DNA of 64,000 nt from Lewinellaceae bacterium. Its GTDB lineage: Bacteria; Bacteroidota; Bacteroidia; Chitinophagales; Saprospiraceae. The stretch is taken from positions 62,001 to 126,000 of the forward strand of contig JACJYO010000013.1 in the NCBI GenBank assembly GCA_020636075.1, written 5' to 3'. Each line of letters opens with the position of its first letter. The stretch's first letter is position 1. Below the pieces are notes generated by a model that saw only the letters and a list, made by a program, of their open reading frames with translations, had not been told where the DNA came from and did no database searches. A program made the translations under genes and the position numbers. Of this stretch, positions 17,996 through 26,063 are shown one piece after another.

Positions 17996-19126
17996 ATGTT
18001 AAGACGTCCAATGATTTTGGCTGTAACCCTTCTGGCGGCGATTTCGGCAAGGGCCCAGGAAGACCCTACGGTCTGGTTGCTTTCGAGTGAAAATGCCTTA
18101 TGCTATCGCACAGAGGCAGGTACCTGGCACAAAAACATCCAACCAGGTGCGATCATCCTGAAAGCGAATACACTGAAGGTTCCCCGAAAGGCAGTGGCTA
18201 CGCTGTACAGCAATGGCACCTTTGTACAACTAAAAAAAGGTAAATACCGCTTGTCGGAAGTTTGGAAGAATGCAACGACCCTGCGTACGCTGGGTTTTGA
18301 CGAAGCATTCGAAAGTTATCTGGCAGCGTCGGTTTCGTTAGCCCAGGAAGCAAATGGTTTGAATCCGGATTGGGCCCGGCTCATCGACCCTGCAACAGGT
18401 GGCGACGGCTGGGGTACCACCGACCCAAAGAAAGCCAAGGACGGTTGGGGTACTACCGACCCGAAGAAAGCCAAAGACGGCTGGGGCACCACCGACCCAA
18501 AGAAATCTAAAGACGGCTGGGGCACCACCGATCCAAAGAAAGCCAAAGACGGCTGGGGGGTTACTGACCCGAAGAAAGCCAAGGACGGCTGGGGGGGGCA
18601 GGGTAAACGCATTCACCCCATCATGCCTTTTGGCAACCTGATGCCTTCGGGGCCCGTAGTTTTTTCATGGTCCCAACCGGAAGGTTCAGGTGCATTCACC
18701 CTGCAGATTCACGACGCCGACGGCAAGTTGGTGCACGAAGCCACCACACAAGACACCTTTGTGGTCGTTAATATTTCCAAGGCTCCTTACGTGGATGGCG
18801 CACACTTCGTCTGGCAGGTTCGCACCGAACGGGGCGGCGAAATGCTGGAATCCAACAGGCTGGAAATTGCTATTTCGAATTCCAACGAATGGGAAGCCGC
18901 TTTGGCTCCGTTGAAACGGTCAAAACTGTTTCCAACCGCAGATCCGATGCTCCGTGAAATCATGGAAGCAGTTGCCCTTGAACGTGCTGAATGGTTTTAT
19001 TCAGCCAAGCAGCGATACGCAGACCTGAAAGCCAAGTATCCGGACAACAACATGGCGCGTATCATGTTCGCCACATTTTGGATGCGCAATGGCCTGTTGA
19101 CTATGGCCCATGCTGCTGTAAAATAG
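17996..19126 (+). CDS. Secreted protein with DGWGTTDPKKAK tandem repeats
   Basis: 376 residues, family not recognised. The ATG at 17996 gives a clean signal peptide (LRRPMILAVTLLAAISARAQ); upstream codons in frame would add an unlikely 33-residue leader. The N-terminal domain (about 20-125) has an exposed-strand pattern (VWLLSSENALCYR, ATLYSNGTFVQLKKGKYRL) like a FecR-type domain. Five tandem 12-residue repeats DGWGTTDPKKAK follow (DNA 18404-18600). The C-terminal half holds a beta-rich, fibronectin-like part (PVVFSWSQPEGSGAFTLQI, HFVWQVRT) and a helical end. It probably faces the periplasm or surface. The gene is followed by a good terminator, so it is transcribed alone. Confidence 0.75.
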   Translation: MLRRPMILAVTLLAAISARAQEDPTVWLLSSENALCYRTEAGTWHKNIQPGAIILKANTLKVPRKAVATLYSNGTFVQLKKGKYRLSEVWKNATTLRTLGFDEAFESYLAASVSLAQEANGLNPDWARLIDPATGGDGWGTTDPKKAKDGWGTTDPKKAKDGWGTTDPKKSKDGWGTTDPKKAKDGWGVTDPKKAKDGWGGQGKRIHPIMPFGNLMPSGPVVFSWSQPEGSGAFTLQIHDADGKLVHEATTQDTFVVVNISKAPYVDGAHFVWQVRTERGGEMLESNRLEIAISNSNEWEAALAPLKRSKLFPTADPMLREIMEAVALERAEWFYSAKQRYADLKAKYPDNNMARIMFATFWMRNGLLTMAHAAVK

Positions 19127-19156
19127 AATTGCACTCAAGCCTGCGCATTTTTATAC

Positions 19157-19196
19157 AAAGGCCGCCTCGCAAGTTGCACTTGGAGACGGCCTTTTT
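19157..19196 (+). terminator. Intrinsic terminator after the tandem-repeat gene
   Basis: Stem aaggccgcctc against gagacggcctt (one mismatch) with a loop of about 12 bases, followed by a T run. It begins 31 bases after the stop at 19126 and ends before the rfbC-type gene. Confidence 0.85.
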
Positions 19197-19243
19197 ATTT
19201 GACCAATCTGTGCATCTTTGCGCGATCAAAACACAGCAAGATT

Positions 19244-19786
19244 ATGGCATTTATTCCTACCCCTATTCCAGATCTGGTCATATTTGAACCGAATGTTTTT
19301 TACGACGAGCGCGGCTATTTTTTTGAAAGTTACAACCGCCGGGTTTGGGCAGAAGCAGGCATGGACATTGAGTTTGTGCAATCCAATCAGGCGCGCAGTA
19401 CCCGGGGCGTATTGCGCGGGCTGCACTACCAGGTCGGTTCAATGGCGCAAGCCAAGCTGGTACGCGTAGTGGAAGGGGAGGTGCTCGACGTTGTGGTCGA
19501 TGTGCGGGAAAATTCGCCGACCTATGGAAAATGGTTCAGCATACGGCTCAGTTTTGAAAACAAACGCCAACTGTTTGTGCCGCGCGGGTTTGCGCACGGC
19601 TACATCGTGCTCAGCGAAACCGCGGAATTCGTGTACAAATGCGACAATTTCTACTCCAAAGCACACGAAGGCGGTATTCGCTACGACGACCTGGCGCTCC
19701 AGATCGACTGGGAATTCGACCTCCACCAAGTGCTGGTTTCCGAAAAAGATTTGGCGTTGCCTTTGTTTGGGGAGCACCGCAGGTAG
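19244..19786 (+). CDS. rfbC: dTDP-4-dehydrorhamnose 3,5-epimerase
   Basis: 180 residues from the ATG at 19244 (MAFIPTPIPDLVIF); the TTG-started longer frame adds 15 residues with no family match. The cupin fold of RfbC/RmlC is clear: FEPNVFYDERGYFFESYN at the start, the catalytic His in LRGLHYQ, KLVRVVEGEVLDVVVDVR, the RGFAHGYIVLSE motif and the catalytic Tyr in FVYKCDNFYSK. It converts dTDP-4-keto-6-deoxyglucose to dTDP-4-keto-rhamnose in dTDP-L-rhamnose synthesis for surface polysaccharide. The other rml genes are not nearby, but the hldD- and lpxH-type genes that follow also serve the outer envelope. Confidence 0.93.
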   Translation: MAFIPTPIPDLVIFEPNVFYDERGYFFESYNRRVWAEAGMDIEFVQSNQARSTRGVLRGLHYQVGSMAQAKLVRVVEGEVLDVVVDVRENSPTYGKWFSIRLSFENKRQLFVPRGFAHGYIVLSETAEFVYKCDNFYSKAHEGGIRYDDLALQIDWEFDLHQVLVSEKDLALPLFGEHRR

Positions 19787-19894
19787 GATGCTGCTGATTT
19801 CACGGCTTTGGTAAAATAGCGTCGATACCGTAAGTGTGCGCCTGCATGCTGCCGGATAGTTCGTAGATTTAGGGCAAGACAAACAGAACAACCT

Positions 19895-21664
19895 ATGAAG
19901 CAAAGATCTACCTTCCGACTTTCCTGCCTGCTGGTACTTGTTTTTTCGGCCTTCGGCCAAACGGTGTTCGCGCAATCGAATATTCACTGTACCAATCCAT
20001 TGGCCGAACAAATCCTCCTGGGCAATTACGACCCTGCCGACTATGCCGCCAGCAACGTAATTGACGAACTGACAATGACCACGTCCGGTATTCATGCCGG
20101 CGTATCGGCCGATAGCCTTAAAGCCTACCTGATCCGGTTGAGCACATTCGGTACGCGCAATACGGGCTCCGACACCCTTTCGCCCACCACCGGCATCGGC
20201 GCGGCACGGCGCTGGGCGCATCAAAAGTTTTCTGAATTTGGCGCAGCCAATGAAAACCGCCTCGTGGTATCGTATCTGCAATTTGATCTGGATATCTGCG
20301 GCATGGGCCAACACCGCAATATTTTCGCGCTGCTCCCGGGCTCCAATCCGGCCAGCAACGGTGTCATCCTGATCGAAGGGCATATGGACAGCCGTTGCAG
20401 TGAAACTTGCGATGTGCTCTGCGAAGCGCAAGGCATCGAAGACAATGCCACCGGTACTGCCCTGGTGCTCGAACTGGCACGTGTGATGGCGCAGTATACT
20501 TTTGAAAATACAATCCTGTTTATGGCAACCATCGGAGAGGAGCAGGGTCTGCTTGGCGCCGAGGCGATGGCTATTTACTTAAAAAACAAGGATATACCGC
20601 TGCGTGCGGTGCTGAACAACGATATCGTGGGCGGCGTCATTTGCGGCGAAACTTCCTCGCCGCCTTCCTGTCCGGGACTGAACGATATCGATTCCACCGG
20701 TGTACGACTCTTTTCCCAGGGCGGTGCCAATTCCAGGAACAAGCAACTGGCCCGGTTCATCAAACTCCAGTACCAGGAAAACATCCTGCCAACGGCGGCC
20801 GTGCCGATGGACCTGCGCTTGCAAAGTCTTGAAGACCGTACGGGCCGCGGGGGCGATCACATTCCCTTCCGGGAGCGCAGTTTTCCCGCTATGCGTTTCA
20901 CCTCAGCCAACGAACATGGCGACGCCTCCAACGGTCCGGGCTACACCGACCGGCAGCATACCTCCGGTGATATCCTGGGGGTGGATACCGACGGCGACCA
21001 GGTGATCGATTCGTTTTTTGTGCAGTTCAACTACCTGGCCCGCAATGTGGTCATCAACGGCAATGCCGCCGCTGTCGCCGCCCGCAATGTACCGGTGCCG
21101 GCGGGGTTTACCGCCTTGCGCTCCAGCAACGGCACTACCGGCCTGCTTGACGTTGAGATTGATGACCCGGCCAATACAGGCACCTACCGCATAGCCCTCC
21201 GTTCGATCGGATTAGACTGGGATACCCTGTATACCCTGACCGGCAGCACCTTCGGCACCTTCCCGGCGCCGCCAACCGGGCCGCTGTACGTAAGCGTTGC
21301 GGCAGTGGATGCTGAAGGCGGCGAGAGTTTGTTTTCCGGTGAAAAACTGATGCTGATCACCGGCACCGAAACACCAACAGAGGGCGCCGGAAAAAATATC
21401 GAGCTGTTCCAAAACCGCCCGAACCCCTTTGACGAGGCCACCTGGATATCGTTTTACGTAAAAGAAGTGCCGAACTACAAACAGGCGCAAATCCTCATCA
21501 CGGACATGCAAGGCAAGGTGGTCGAGCGGATCCCGGTTGCGCTACAGGCGGGTATGAACGAGCTGTATTACGTCCACGGTTATGGCGCGCGCGGCGCCTA
21601 TACCTATGCCCTTCAGGTGGATGGACAAACGGTGGATGCCCGGCAAATGGTGTTTGCCTTTTAA
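19895..21664 (+). CDS. Secreted M28-family peptidase with T9SS type A sorting domain
   Basis: 589 residues with a signal peptide (about 1-27, ending TVFAQ). The M28 zinc aminopeptidase domain (about 90-380) shows the metal ligands: His and Asp in EGHMDSR, Asp in EDNATGTA, the catalytic Glu pair in IGEEQGL, Asp in NNDIVGG, and a final His near GGDHIPF. A fibronectin-like domain (about 395-490) follows. The last 85 residues form a type A sorting domain (NIELFQNRPNPFDEAT ... GAYTYALQVDG), so the enzyme is exported by the T9SS and is probably surface bound. It likely trims peptides for nutrition. Confidence 0.92.
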   Translation: MKQRSTFRLSCLLVLVFSAFGQTVFAQSNIHCTNPLAEQILLGNYDPADYAASNVIDELTMTTSGIHAGVSADSLKAYLIRLSTFGTRNTGSDTLSPTTGIGAARRWAHQKFSEFGAANENRLVVSYLQFDLDICGMGQHRNIFALLPGSNPASNGVILIEGHMDSRCSETCDVLCEAQGIEDNATGTALVLELARVMAQYTFENTILFMATIGEEQGLLGAEAMAIYLKNKDIPLRAVLNNDIVGGVICGETSSPPSCPGLNDIDSTGVRLFSQGGANSRNKQLARFIKLQYQENILPTAAVPMDLRLQSLEDRTGRGGDHIPFRERSFPAMRFTSANEHGDASNGPGYTDRQHTSGDILGVDTDGDQVIDSFFVQFNYLARNVVINGNAAAVAARNVPVPAGFTALRSSNGTTGLLDVEIDDPANTGTYRIALRSIGLDWDTLYTLTGSTFGTFPAPPTGPLYVSVAAVDAEGGESLFSGEKLMLITGTETPTEGAGKNIELFQNRPNPFDEATWISFYVKEVPNYKQAQILITDMQGKVVERIPVALQAGMNELYYVHGYGARGAYTYALQVDGQTVDARQMVFAF

Positions 21665-21765
21665 GGTTTTAAGGTTACTGGTTACTGGTTAGAAGGTTGT
21701 TCAGCCATTCGGGAAGGTGTACAACCTTCTAACTAGTAACCTTCTAACCAGTAACCTTAAAACCT
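21664..21765. terminator. Bidirectional terminator-like inverted repeat
   Basis: A long inverted repeat lies between two convergent genes. The left arm (21665-21700) is built from repeats of ggttact and ends gaaggttgt. The right arm (21721-21765) begins acaaccttc and ends ccttaaaacct. Internal direct repeats of the seven-base unit allow several alternative pairings. It begins at the stop of the peptidase and ends four bases before the stop of the hldD-type gene, so it probably ends both transcripts. Confidence 0.7.
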
Positions 21766-21768
21766 AAA

Positions 21769-22749
21769 TTACCAGATCCGCTCTTCTTTCAGATAGCCTT
21801 TCACATAGTCGTCAATGCCATTTTCGAGGCTGTAAAACGGCGCCTGATAGCCGGCCAATGTGCGTAGTTTATCCATGTCGGCCTGGGTGTAATACTGGTA
21901 GGTATCGCGGATGTCGGCCGGTGTGTCGATGAACGAAATATTGGGCTCCAGGCCTAGCGCATGGAACGTGTTAGTGGCCAGGTCGAGGAAGGTGCGTGCC
22001 TCGCCGGTACCCAGATTGTAGATGGCTGCCGGTGGTTTTTTTTCGAGAAAATGCAACAGCACGTCCACCACGTCTTTCACATAAATGAAATCGCGGCTTT
22101 GTTCGCCGTCCTTGAAATCGGGCCGGTGCGAGCGGAAGAGTTTCATGCCGCCGGTAGCCTTGATCTGCCGTGCGGTATGAAAAATTACGGAGGCCATTCG
22201 GGCTTTGTGGTATTCATTCGGGCCGTATACGTTGAAAAACTTAAAACCCGCCCAGTTGGGTGGCGCAGCATCGCCTTGTTGCAAACGGTGCAGTACCCAG
22301 AGGTCAAAATCCTGCTTGCTTTGACCATAAGGGTTCAGGGGTTTCAGCTTCGGAATCACAGCATGCTCGTCGGAGTATCCGCTTTCGCCCAGGCCGTAGG
22401 TGGCAGCACTGCTGGCGTAGTAAAACGGGATTTGGTGGGTTGCGCACAACTTCCACAGCGCCTTGCTGTAGTTGACGTTGAGTTGGTCAAATATATCGGT
22501 GCTCAATTCCGTGGTATCGGTGCGTGCGCCAATGTGAAACAGGGCATCCACATCCCCGTGGTTTTTTTCGAGCCAGTTGATGAATACATCGCGGTGAACT
22601 TGCCCTTGTGTCTTTTTGCCTTCGAGGTTGCGGAGTTTATCGGGTCGACTAAACTCGTCTACGACCAGAATGTCGTTGTACCCTGCTTCGTTGAGGCGGC
22701 GAACGAGGCAGGAACCGATGAATCCGGCAGCGCCAGTAACTATTTTCAT
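21769..22749 (-). CDS. hldD: ADP-glyceromanno-heptose 6-epimerase
   Basis: 326 residues from ATG 22749 (MKIVTGAAGFIGS); an upstream ATG at 22773 would add 8 residues that overlap a palindrome. The NAD(P)-binding glycine motif GAAGFIGS, the short-chain dehydrogenase SSAATYG and the catalytic YxxxK in NPYGQSKQDFD are present, as is KFFNVYGPNEYHK. The length and the ending KGYLKEERIW fit HldD/RfaD. It epimerises ADP-D-glycero-D-manno-heptose to the L-form for lipopolysaccharide core. Divergent from the lpxH-type gene, another lipopolysaccharide gene. Confidence 0.93.
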   Translation of the reverse strand: MKIVTGAAGFIGSCLVRRLNEAGYNDILVVDEFSRPDKLRNLEGKKTQGQVHRDVFINWLEKNHGDVDALFHIGARTDTTELSTDIFDQLNVNYSKALWKLCATHQIPFYYASSAATYGLGESGYSDEHAVIPKLKPLNPYGQSKQDFDLWVLHRLQQGDAAPPNWAGFKFFNVYGPNEYHKARMASVIFHTARQIKATGGMKLFRSHRPDFKDGEQSRDFIYVKDVVDVLLHFLEKKPPAAIYNLGTGEARTFLDLATNTFHALGLEPNISFIDTPADIRDTYQYYTQADMDKLRTLAGYQAPFYSLENGIDDYVKGYLKEERIW

Positions 22750-22798
22750 GTGCAGCGAACCTCCGGTTCGCATTTTTTTTGTTAAAAAATGGTTCGCG

Positions 22799-22806
22799 CA
22801 AAGGTA
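22799..22806 (-). promoter_or_regulatory. TAnnTTTG -7 element for hldD
   Basis: TACCTTTG on the minus strand, about 50 bases upstream of the hldD start. It matches the Bacteroidota -7 consensus TAnnTTTG; a good -33 TTG was not found at the expected distance. Transcription would start just upstream of the palindrome at 22755. Confidence 0.5.
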
Positions 22807-22858
22807 ACAGTCCGAAAGCAGAAGCCCGGTCTTTGACGGAATGCCTTTGCGTACAATC

Positions 22859-22885
22859 TTGTTTTCCGGGAAGGTGCTACTTTTG
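22859..22885 (+). promoter_or_regulatory. Bacteroidota-type promoter for lpxH
   Basis: TTG at 22859-22861 and TACTTTTG at 22878-22885 (exact TAnnTTTG) with 16 bases between the end of the first and the start of the second. Transcription would start around 22892, giving an untranslated leader of about 175 bases that contains the palindrome series up to 23060. Confidence 0.6.
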
Positions 22886-23065
22886 TGCGTGTCGCTGATG
22901 GTTTGCGTGGGCTTCTCCGGTAAATCATTGAGGGTGGCAGACTTGCTGTAGTACTTTCGAACCGGAGGTTTGCTATTCCAAACATGCGAACCAGAGGTTC
23001 GTGATACAATAAAAGCGAACCAGAGGTTCGCGATACAATAAAAGCGAACCAGAGGTTCGCGTTAC

Positions 23066-23848
23066 ATGAAAAAAACATTTTTCGCTTCCGATTTTCACCT
23101 GGGCATCGACGGCCGCCTGCCAGCTGCTGAGCGCGAGCGCCAGGTAGTGCGCTGGCTGGACGCCGTGGCCCCCGAAGCTGAGGCTATTTACCTGATAGGC
23201 GATTTGTTCGAATTTTGGTTTGAATACAAAACCGTGATTCCCAAGGGCTTCACAAGGTTTTTGGGCAAACTGGCCGAAGTACGTGATGCCGGGATTCCTG
23301 TTCATGTATTTACCGGCAACCACGACCTGTGGATGTTCGGCTATTTCGAAGCGGAATTTGGCATCCCGGTGTACCGCAAACCCATTCAGTTTGAATTAGG
23401 CGGCAAGCAGTTTTTTGTCGGACACGGCGACGGTCTCGGCCCCAACGACCTGGGCTATAAACGCATGAAAAAAGTGTTTACCCATCCGTTCAGCCAGTGG
23501 CTTTTCAACTGGTTTCATCCGGACCTGGGCATGCGGCTGGCGGGCTATTCTTCCCAAAAAAGCCGGGACGCCATGCCACCGGAAGAACGTGCCTGGATGG
23601 GTGAACAAAAGGAATGGCTGCTCCAATATTGCGATCGCAAGATCGATCAGGGCATAGAGCCGGATTATTTCATTTTTGGGCACCGGCATTTGCCGATCGA
23701 CTGGCGCCTGAAAAACGGCCGGAGCCGCTATGTTAACCTGGGCGAATGGATGTTCGCCAATTCGTATGCTGTGTTTGACGGGGTTGAGCTTGAACTGCGG
23801 TTTTTTGAGCGGGAAGGGGAGGCTGTGCGGAATGTTGCCCAGGCATGA
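23066..23848 (+). CDS. lpxH: UDP-2,3-diacylglucosamine diphosphatase (LpxH-type)
   Basis: 260 residues of a calcineurin-like metallophosphoesterase. The metal ligand motifs are all visible: SDFHLG (DxH), IGDLFEFWFEY (GD), GNHDLWMFGYF (GNHD), VGHGDGLG and FGHRHLPI. The FEFWFEY segment and the long helical insert around residues 130-185 are typical of the LpxH branch. It hydrolyses UDP-2,3-diacylglucosamine to lipid X in lipid A synthesis at the inner membrane. Its divergent neighbour is the hldD-type gene. A short string of degenerate aatgcctgg repeats follows the stop (23848-23911). Confidence 0.92.
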   Translation: MKKTFFASDFHLGIDGRLPAAERERQVVRWLDAVAPEAEAIYLIGDLFEFWFEYKTVIPKGFTRFLGKLAEVRDAGIPVHVFTGNHDLWMFGYFEAEFGIPVYRKPIQFELGGKQFFVGHGDGLGPNDLGYKRMKKVFTHPFSQWLFNWFHPDLGMRLAGYSSQKSRDAMPPEERAWMGEQKEWLLQYCDRKIDQGIEPDYFIFGHRHLPIDWRLKNGRSRYVNLGEWMFANSYAVFDGVELELRFFEREGEAVRNVAQA

Positions 23849-23954
23849 ATGCCTGGGCTAAGAAGCAGGGAAATGCCTGGGTTGAGAACTGGGGAATGCC
23901 TGGACTGGGAACCGGATTGGCTGAACTAAATAATTGCCGGGGCCAAACTCACTT

Positions 23955-25922
23955 TCAGTCGTTGTAAGGCCTAACCTGTTTGATGTACAGTTGCCGTTCC
24001 GGACCTTCAAATTTAAACTCCACATCCAGCGCATAATCGCGGTAGGCCTTTTTCTGGGCAGCTCCTGCGATGTTCTCGAAGTAGTAGGTTTTGATTTCGG
24101 CCAGGGCCTCCGTCAATCGGAGCACTTCATCGTCGGTGAGTACCGGTTTGCCATCGTTCAGGCTGGAATAGGAAATGTATTCGATGATTTTTTTTGATTT
24201 AAAAAAATCAACATCGGAGTCGCTGTAGCAGATGAGTTGGTCGCAAATAACATCCGGAGGTGGGCTCACCACGCTCGTTTCGCCTTTTTGAACATTGATG
24301 ACAAAACCGTAGTACGCTTTGCGGTAGAGGTTTTTGGTGATGGCAACGCCGTTGGCCTTTTCGTCGGGGAAACTCCGGTGCACCAGAACGCCCATGGCTA
24401 CATTTTCCTGATCGATGCCAAAAAACTCGCGTTCCTGAAAGGCTCTGAAATTCCACACGCTGGCCCACACCTTTCGGATTGCATTTTCTACGGTTTTTAC
24501 GCTGTCGCCAACGATGCCGATACCGCTGTCGTATAACCCTGCGCCATTAAACCCTTCGATATCTTCGGCATTGGTGCTGGAGCGGAAACGCATGCGTAAA
24601 CTGGGGCTTTCGTTCCGCACCCTTGCTTCTACCAGCCGGAGGAGTTCCGGATTGACCGGGTGTTGTCGGATGCGTTCATAAATCAGTTCCAATTGTGCAC
24701 TCAGGCGTTGCGGATCGTTGCGCACTTGCGGGTTTTTCAGCAGCGCCTGTACCATTGAGTCGGCGCCGGAGCTGCGCATGTGTTCGACATAATAGGCGAA
24801 CGGAATGGCAAAGGCCCCTTCGGGCACGATCCATTGCCCTTTGCCCGATTTGGCGATACGCTGCAGGACGGCAAAATTGGAGGCTTTCCCGCCGACGAGA
24901 TTGACGGAGCGGTTGCTCAAATTGCTCATGGATTGCAGGCCCCGGGTAGTGGTGTTTGCCCGCAGTCGAACTTGTTTTTTCGGGCGGCTTTTGCTCCAGG
25001 CTGCAGCTGCTTCAGCCTGTTCAGCCTTGCGGACCCGGAAACTGTCGGGCAAAACTTCCAGAAAAACCAGTTCATTTTCCAGCGCGACAATCCGTGGGTC
25101 TGTGTAGATATTTTTTTGAGCAAAAAAAGGCGTACCGCGGTTTTTGCACAGCACATTGAGGTGGCTGAGTGGCGTCTGGAAATCGGTGGTCATGAGGCCG
25201 GCCACGGCTGGGATGTCGAGTGCTGAGCCATTCAGCACCACGATATCGCGCATACCGGGCACTTTTTCCTCGATTTCTGCCGCTTCCATCCGCCGCAGGT
25301 AACCGTACCCGCTTTTGGTGTTCAGAGCCTGATACACCTGCCCGGCATAGATCTGATCGGCAGTGACCAGTGGGAAATCCGGCTGTTTTTCCAGGGCGTC
25401 AAAGCGGCCGACCAGTTTTTCCGTATTGAGAAAAAGGCCCAGTGAATCGCCCATGAAGCAGGCGGGCCTCAGTTTTTGCATAAAGGTGGAGGCCAGTTCG
25501 GCCGTCATGTCATCGGCGGAGGAAAACTCCACGGTCCAGCGCTTTGCAGCCGGGTAATGGTTTATGTTGGCGAGAACGAACTCCCGGGTTTTGAGGGTGG
25601 AATAATTGCGGGCGTTGAACACGTGGCGGGTTTGCCAGTAGCCCAGTTCCTGCCGGCAGTAGTCGTAGTGCCATTTGAAATGATGCGCGCTGATAAAATG
25701 CAGCTTGTCTTTTTTTAAATCCCAGATCACTTTGACCGATTCCACCTGGCCGTATTTTTCATTGATGGGTTTGCCTTTCAGGGCATCGAAATCGGCCGGT
25801 GTACGGAGTTCGGGAAAGGATTTCGGATGGGGCGCTTTGGATTGGCTGAGGGCTGGAGCGGGGAGGTTGGTTAGCAGAACAATGCCCAGCAGCGCGGTTA
25901 GCATTTGGAATTGGCGCATCAT
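23955..25922 (-). CDS. Exported PEP-synthase/glucan-dikinase-like protein
   Basis: 655 residues. Residues 1-26 form a signal peptide (LTALLGIVLLTNLPAPALSQ). An unrecognised N-terminal domain of about 190 residues follows. A phosphohistidine swivel domain (about 220-290) carries PLSHLNVLCKNRGTPFFA with its His near 254. The C-terminal ATP-grasp domain (about 335-655) shows LVGGKASNFAVL, RMRFRSSTNAEDIEGFNGAG and the closing QVRP. Having the swivel domain before the ATP-binding domain resembles plant glucan water dikinases, not bacterial PEP synthase. Export is odd because ATP is not expected outside the cytoplasm. The N-terminal signal could be a membrane anchor instead. Substrate unknown. Confidence 0.8.
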   Translation of the reverse strand: MMRQFQMLTALLGIVLLTNLPAPALSQSKAPHPKSFPELRTPADFDALKGKPINEKYGQVESVKVIWDLKKDKLHFISAHHFKWHYDYCRQELGYWQTRHVFNARNYSTLKTREFVLANINHYPAAKRWTVEFSSADDMTAELASTFMQKLRPACFMGDSLGLFLNTEKLVGRFDALEKQPDFPLVTADQIYAGQVYQALNTKSGYGYLRRMEAAEIEEKVPGMRDIVVLNGSALDIPAVAGLMTTDFQTPLSHLNVLCKNRGTPFFAQKNIYTDPRIVALENELVFLEVLPDSFRVRKAEQAEAAAAWSKSRPKKQVRLRANTTTRGLQSMSNLSNRSVNLVGGKASNFAVLQRIAKSGKGQWIVPEGAFAIPFAYYVEHMRSSGADSMVQALLKNPQVRNDPQRLSAQLELIYERIRQHPVNPELLRLVEARVRNESPSLRMRFRSSTNAEDIEGFNGAGLYDSGIGIVGDSVKTVENAIRKVWASVWNFRAFQEREFFGIDQENVAMGVLVHRSFPDEKANGVAITKNLYRKAYYGFVINVQKGETSVVSPPPDVICDQLICYSDSDVDFFKSKKIIEYISYSSLNDGKPVLTDDEVLRLTEALAEIKTYYFENIAGAAQKKAYRDYALDVEFKFEGPERQLYIKQVRPYND

Positions 25923-26063
25923 GGTTTGTCGTTTATGTTCGGGGTAAATATAGCGTGAAACGGCCGATCAGGTGGAGGGGGGGCTGTCCGAAAAACAAAT
26001 AGGTGATCAGCCGGCTGACCGGTATCCGTTGATCAACCAACTGTTGAAGGCTCTGGAGGCTGA

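Larger units (their letters stand above)
22755..23060. repeat. GCGAACC..GGTTCGC palindromes, three in tandem
   Basis: This 316-base gap between the divergent hldD and lpxH genes has five short palindromes. One gcgaacctccggttcgc (22755-22771) lies near the hldD start and a variant cgaaccggaggtttgc lies at 22958-22973. Three copies of gcgaaccagaggttcg(c/t) begin at 22986, 23015 and 23044, the first two in exact 29-base units that share gatacaataaaa as a spacer. The third ends six bases before the lpxH ATG. They may be a repeat family or protein-binding operators; no helix-turn-helix partner is encoded nearby. Confidence 0.75.

Noticed and set aside
18316..18612. Minus-strand frames across the DGWGTTDPKKAK repeat
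   Set aside because: They are periodic shadows of the repeat DNA. The plus-strand frame has a signal peptide, a full-length gene and a terminator.
22986..23060. A CRISPR array, from the 29-base tandem repeats
   Set aside because: The units are directly adjacent with no variable spacers, only three copies exist and no cas gene is present.
23848..23911. aatgcctgg repeats after lpxH as a regulatory array
   Set aside because: There are only three degenerate copies, in the 3' region of the gene before a convergent neighbour, and no symmetry.
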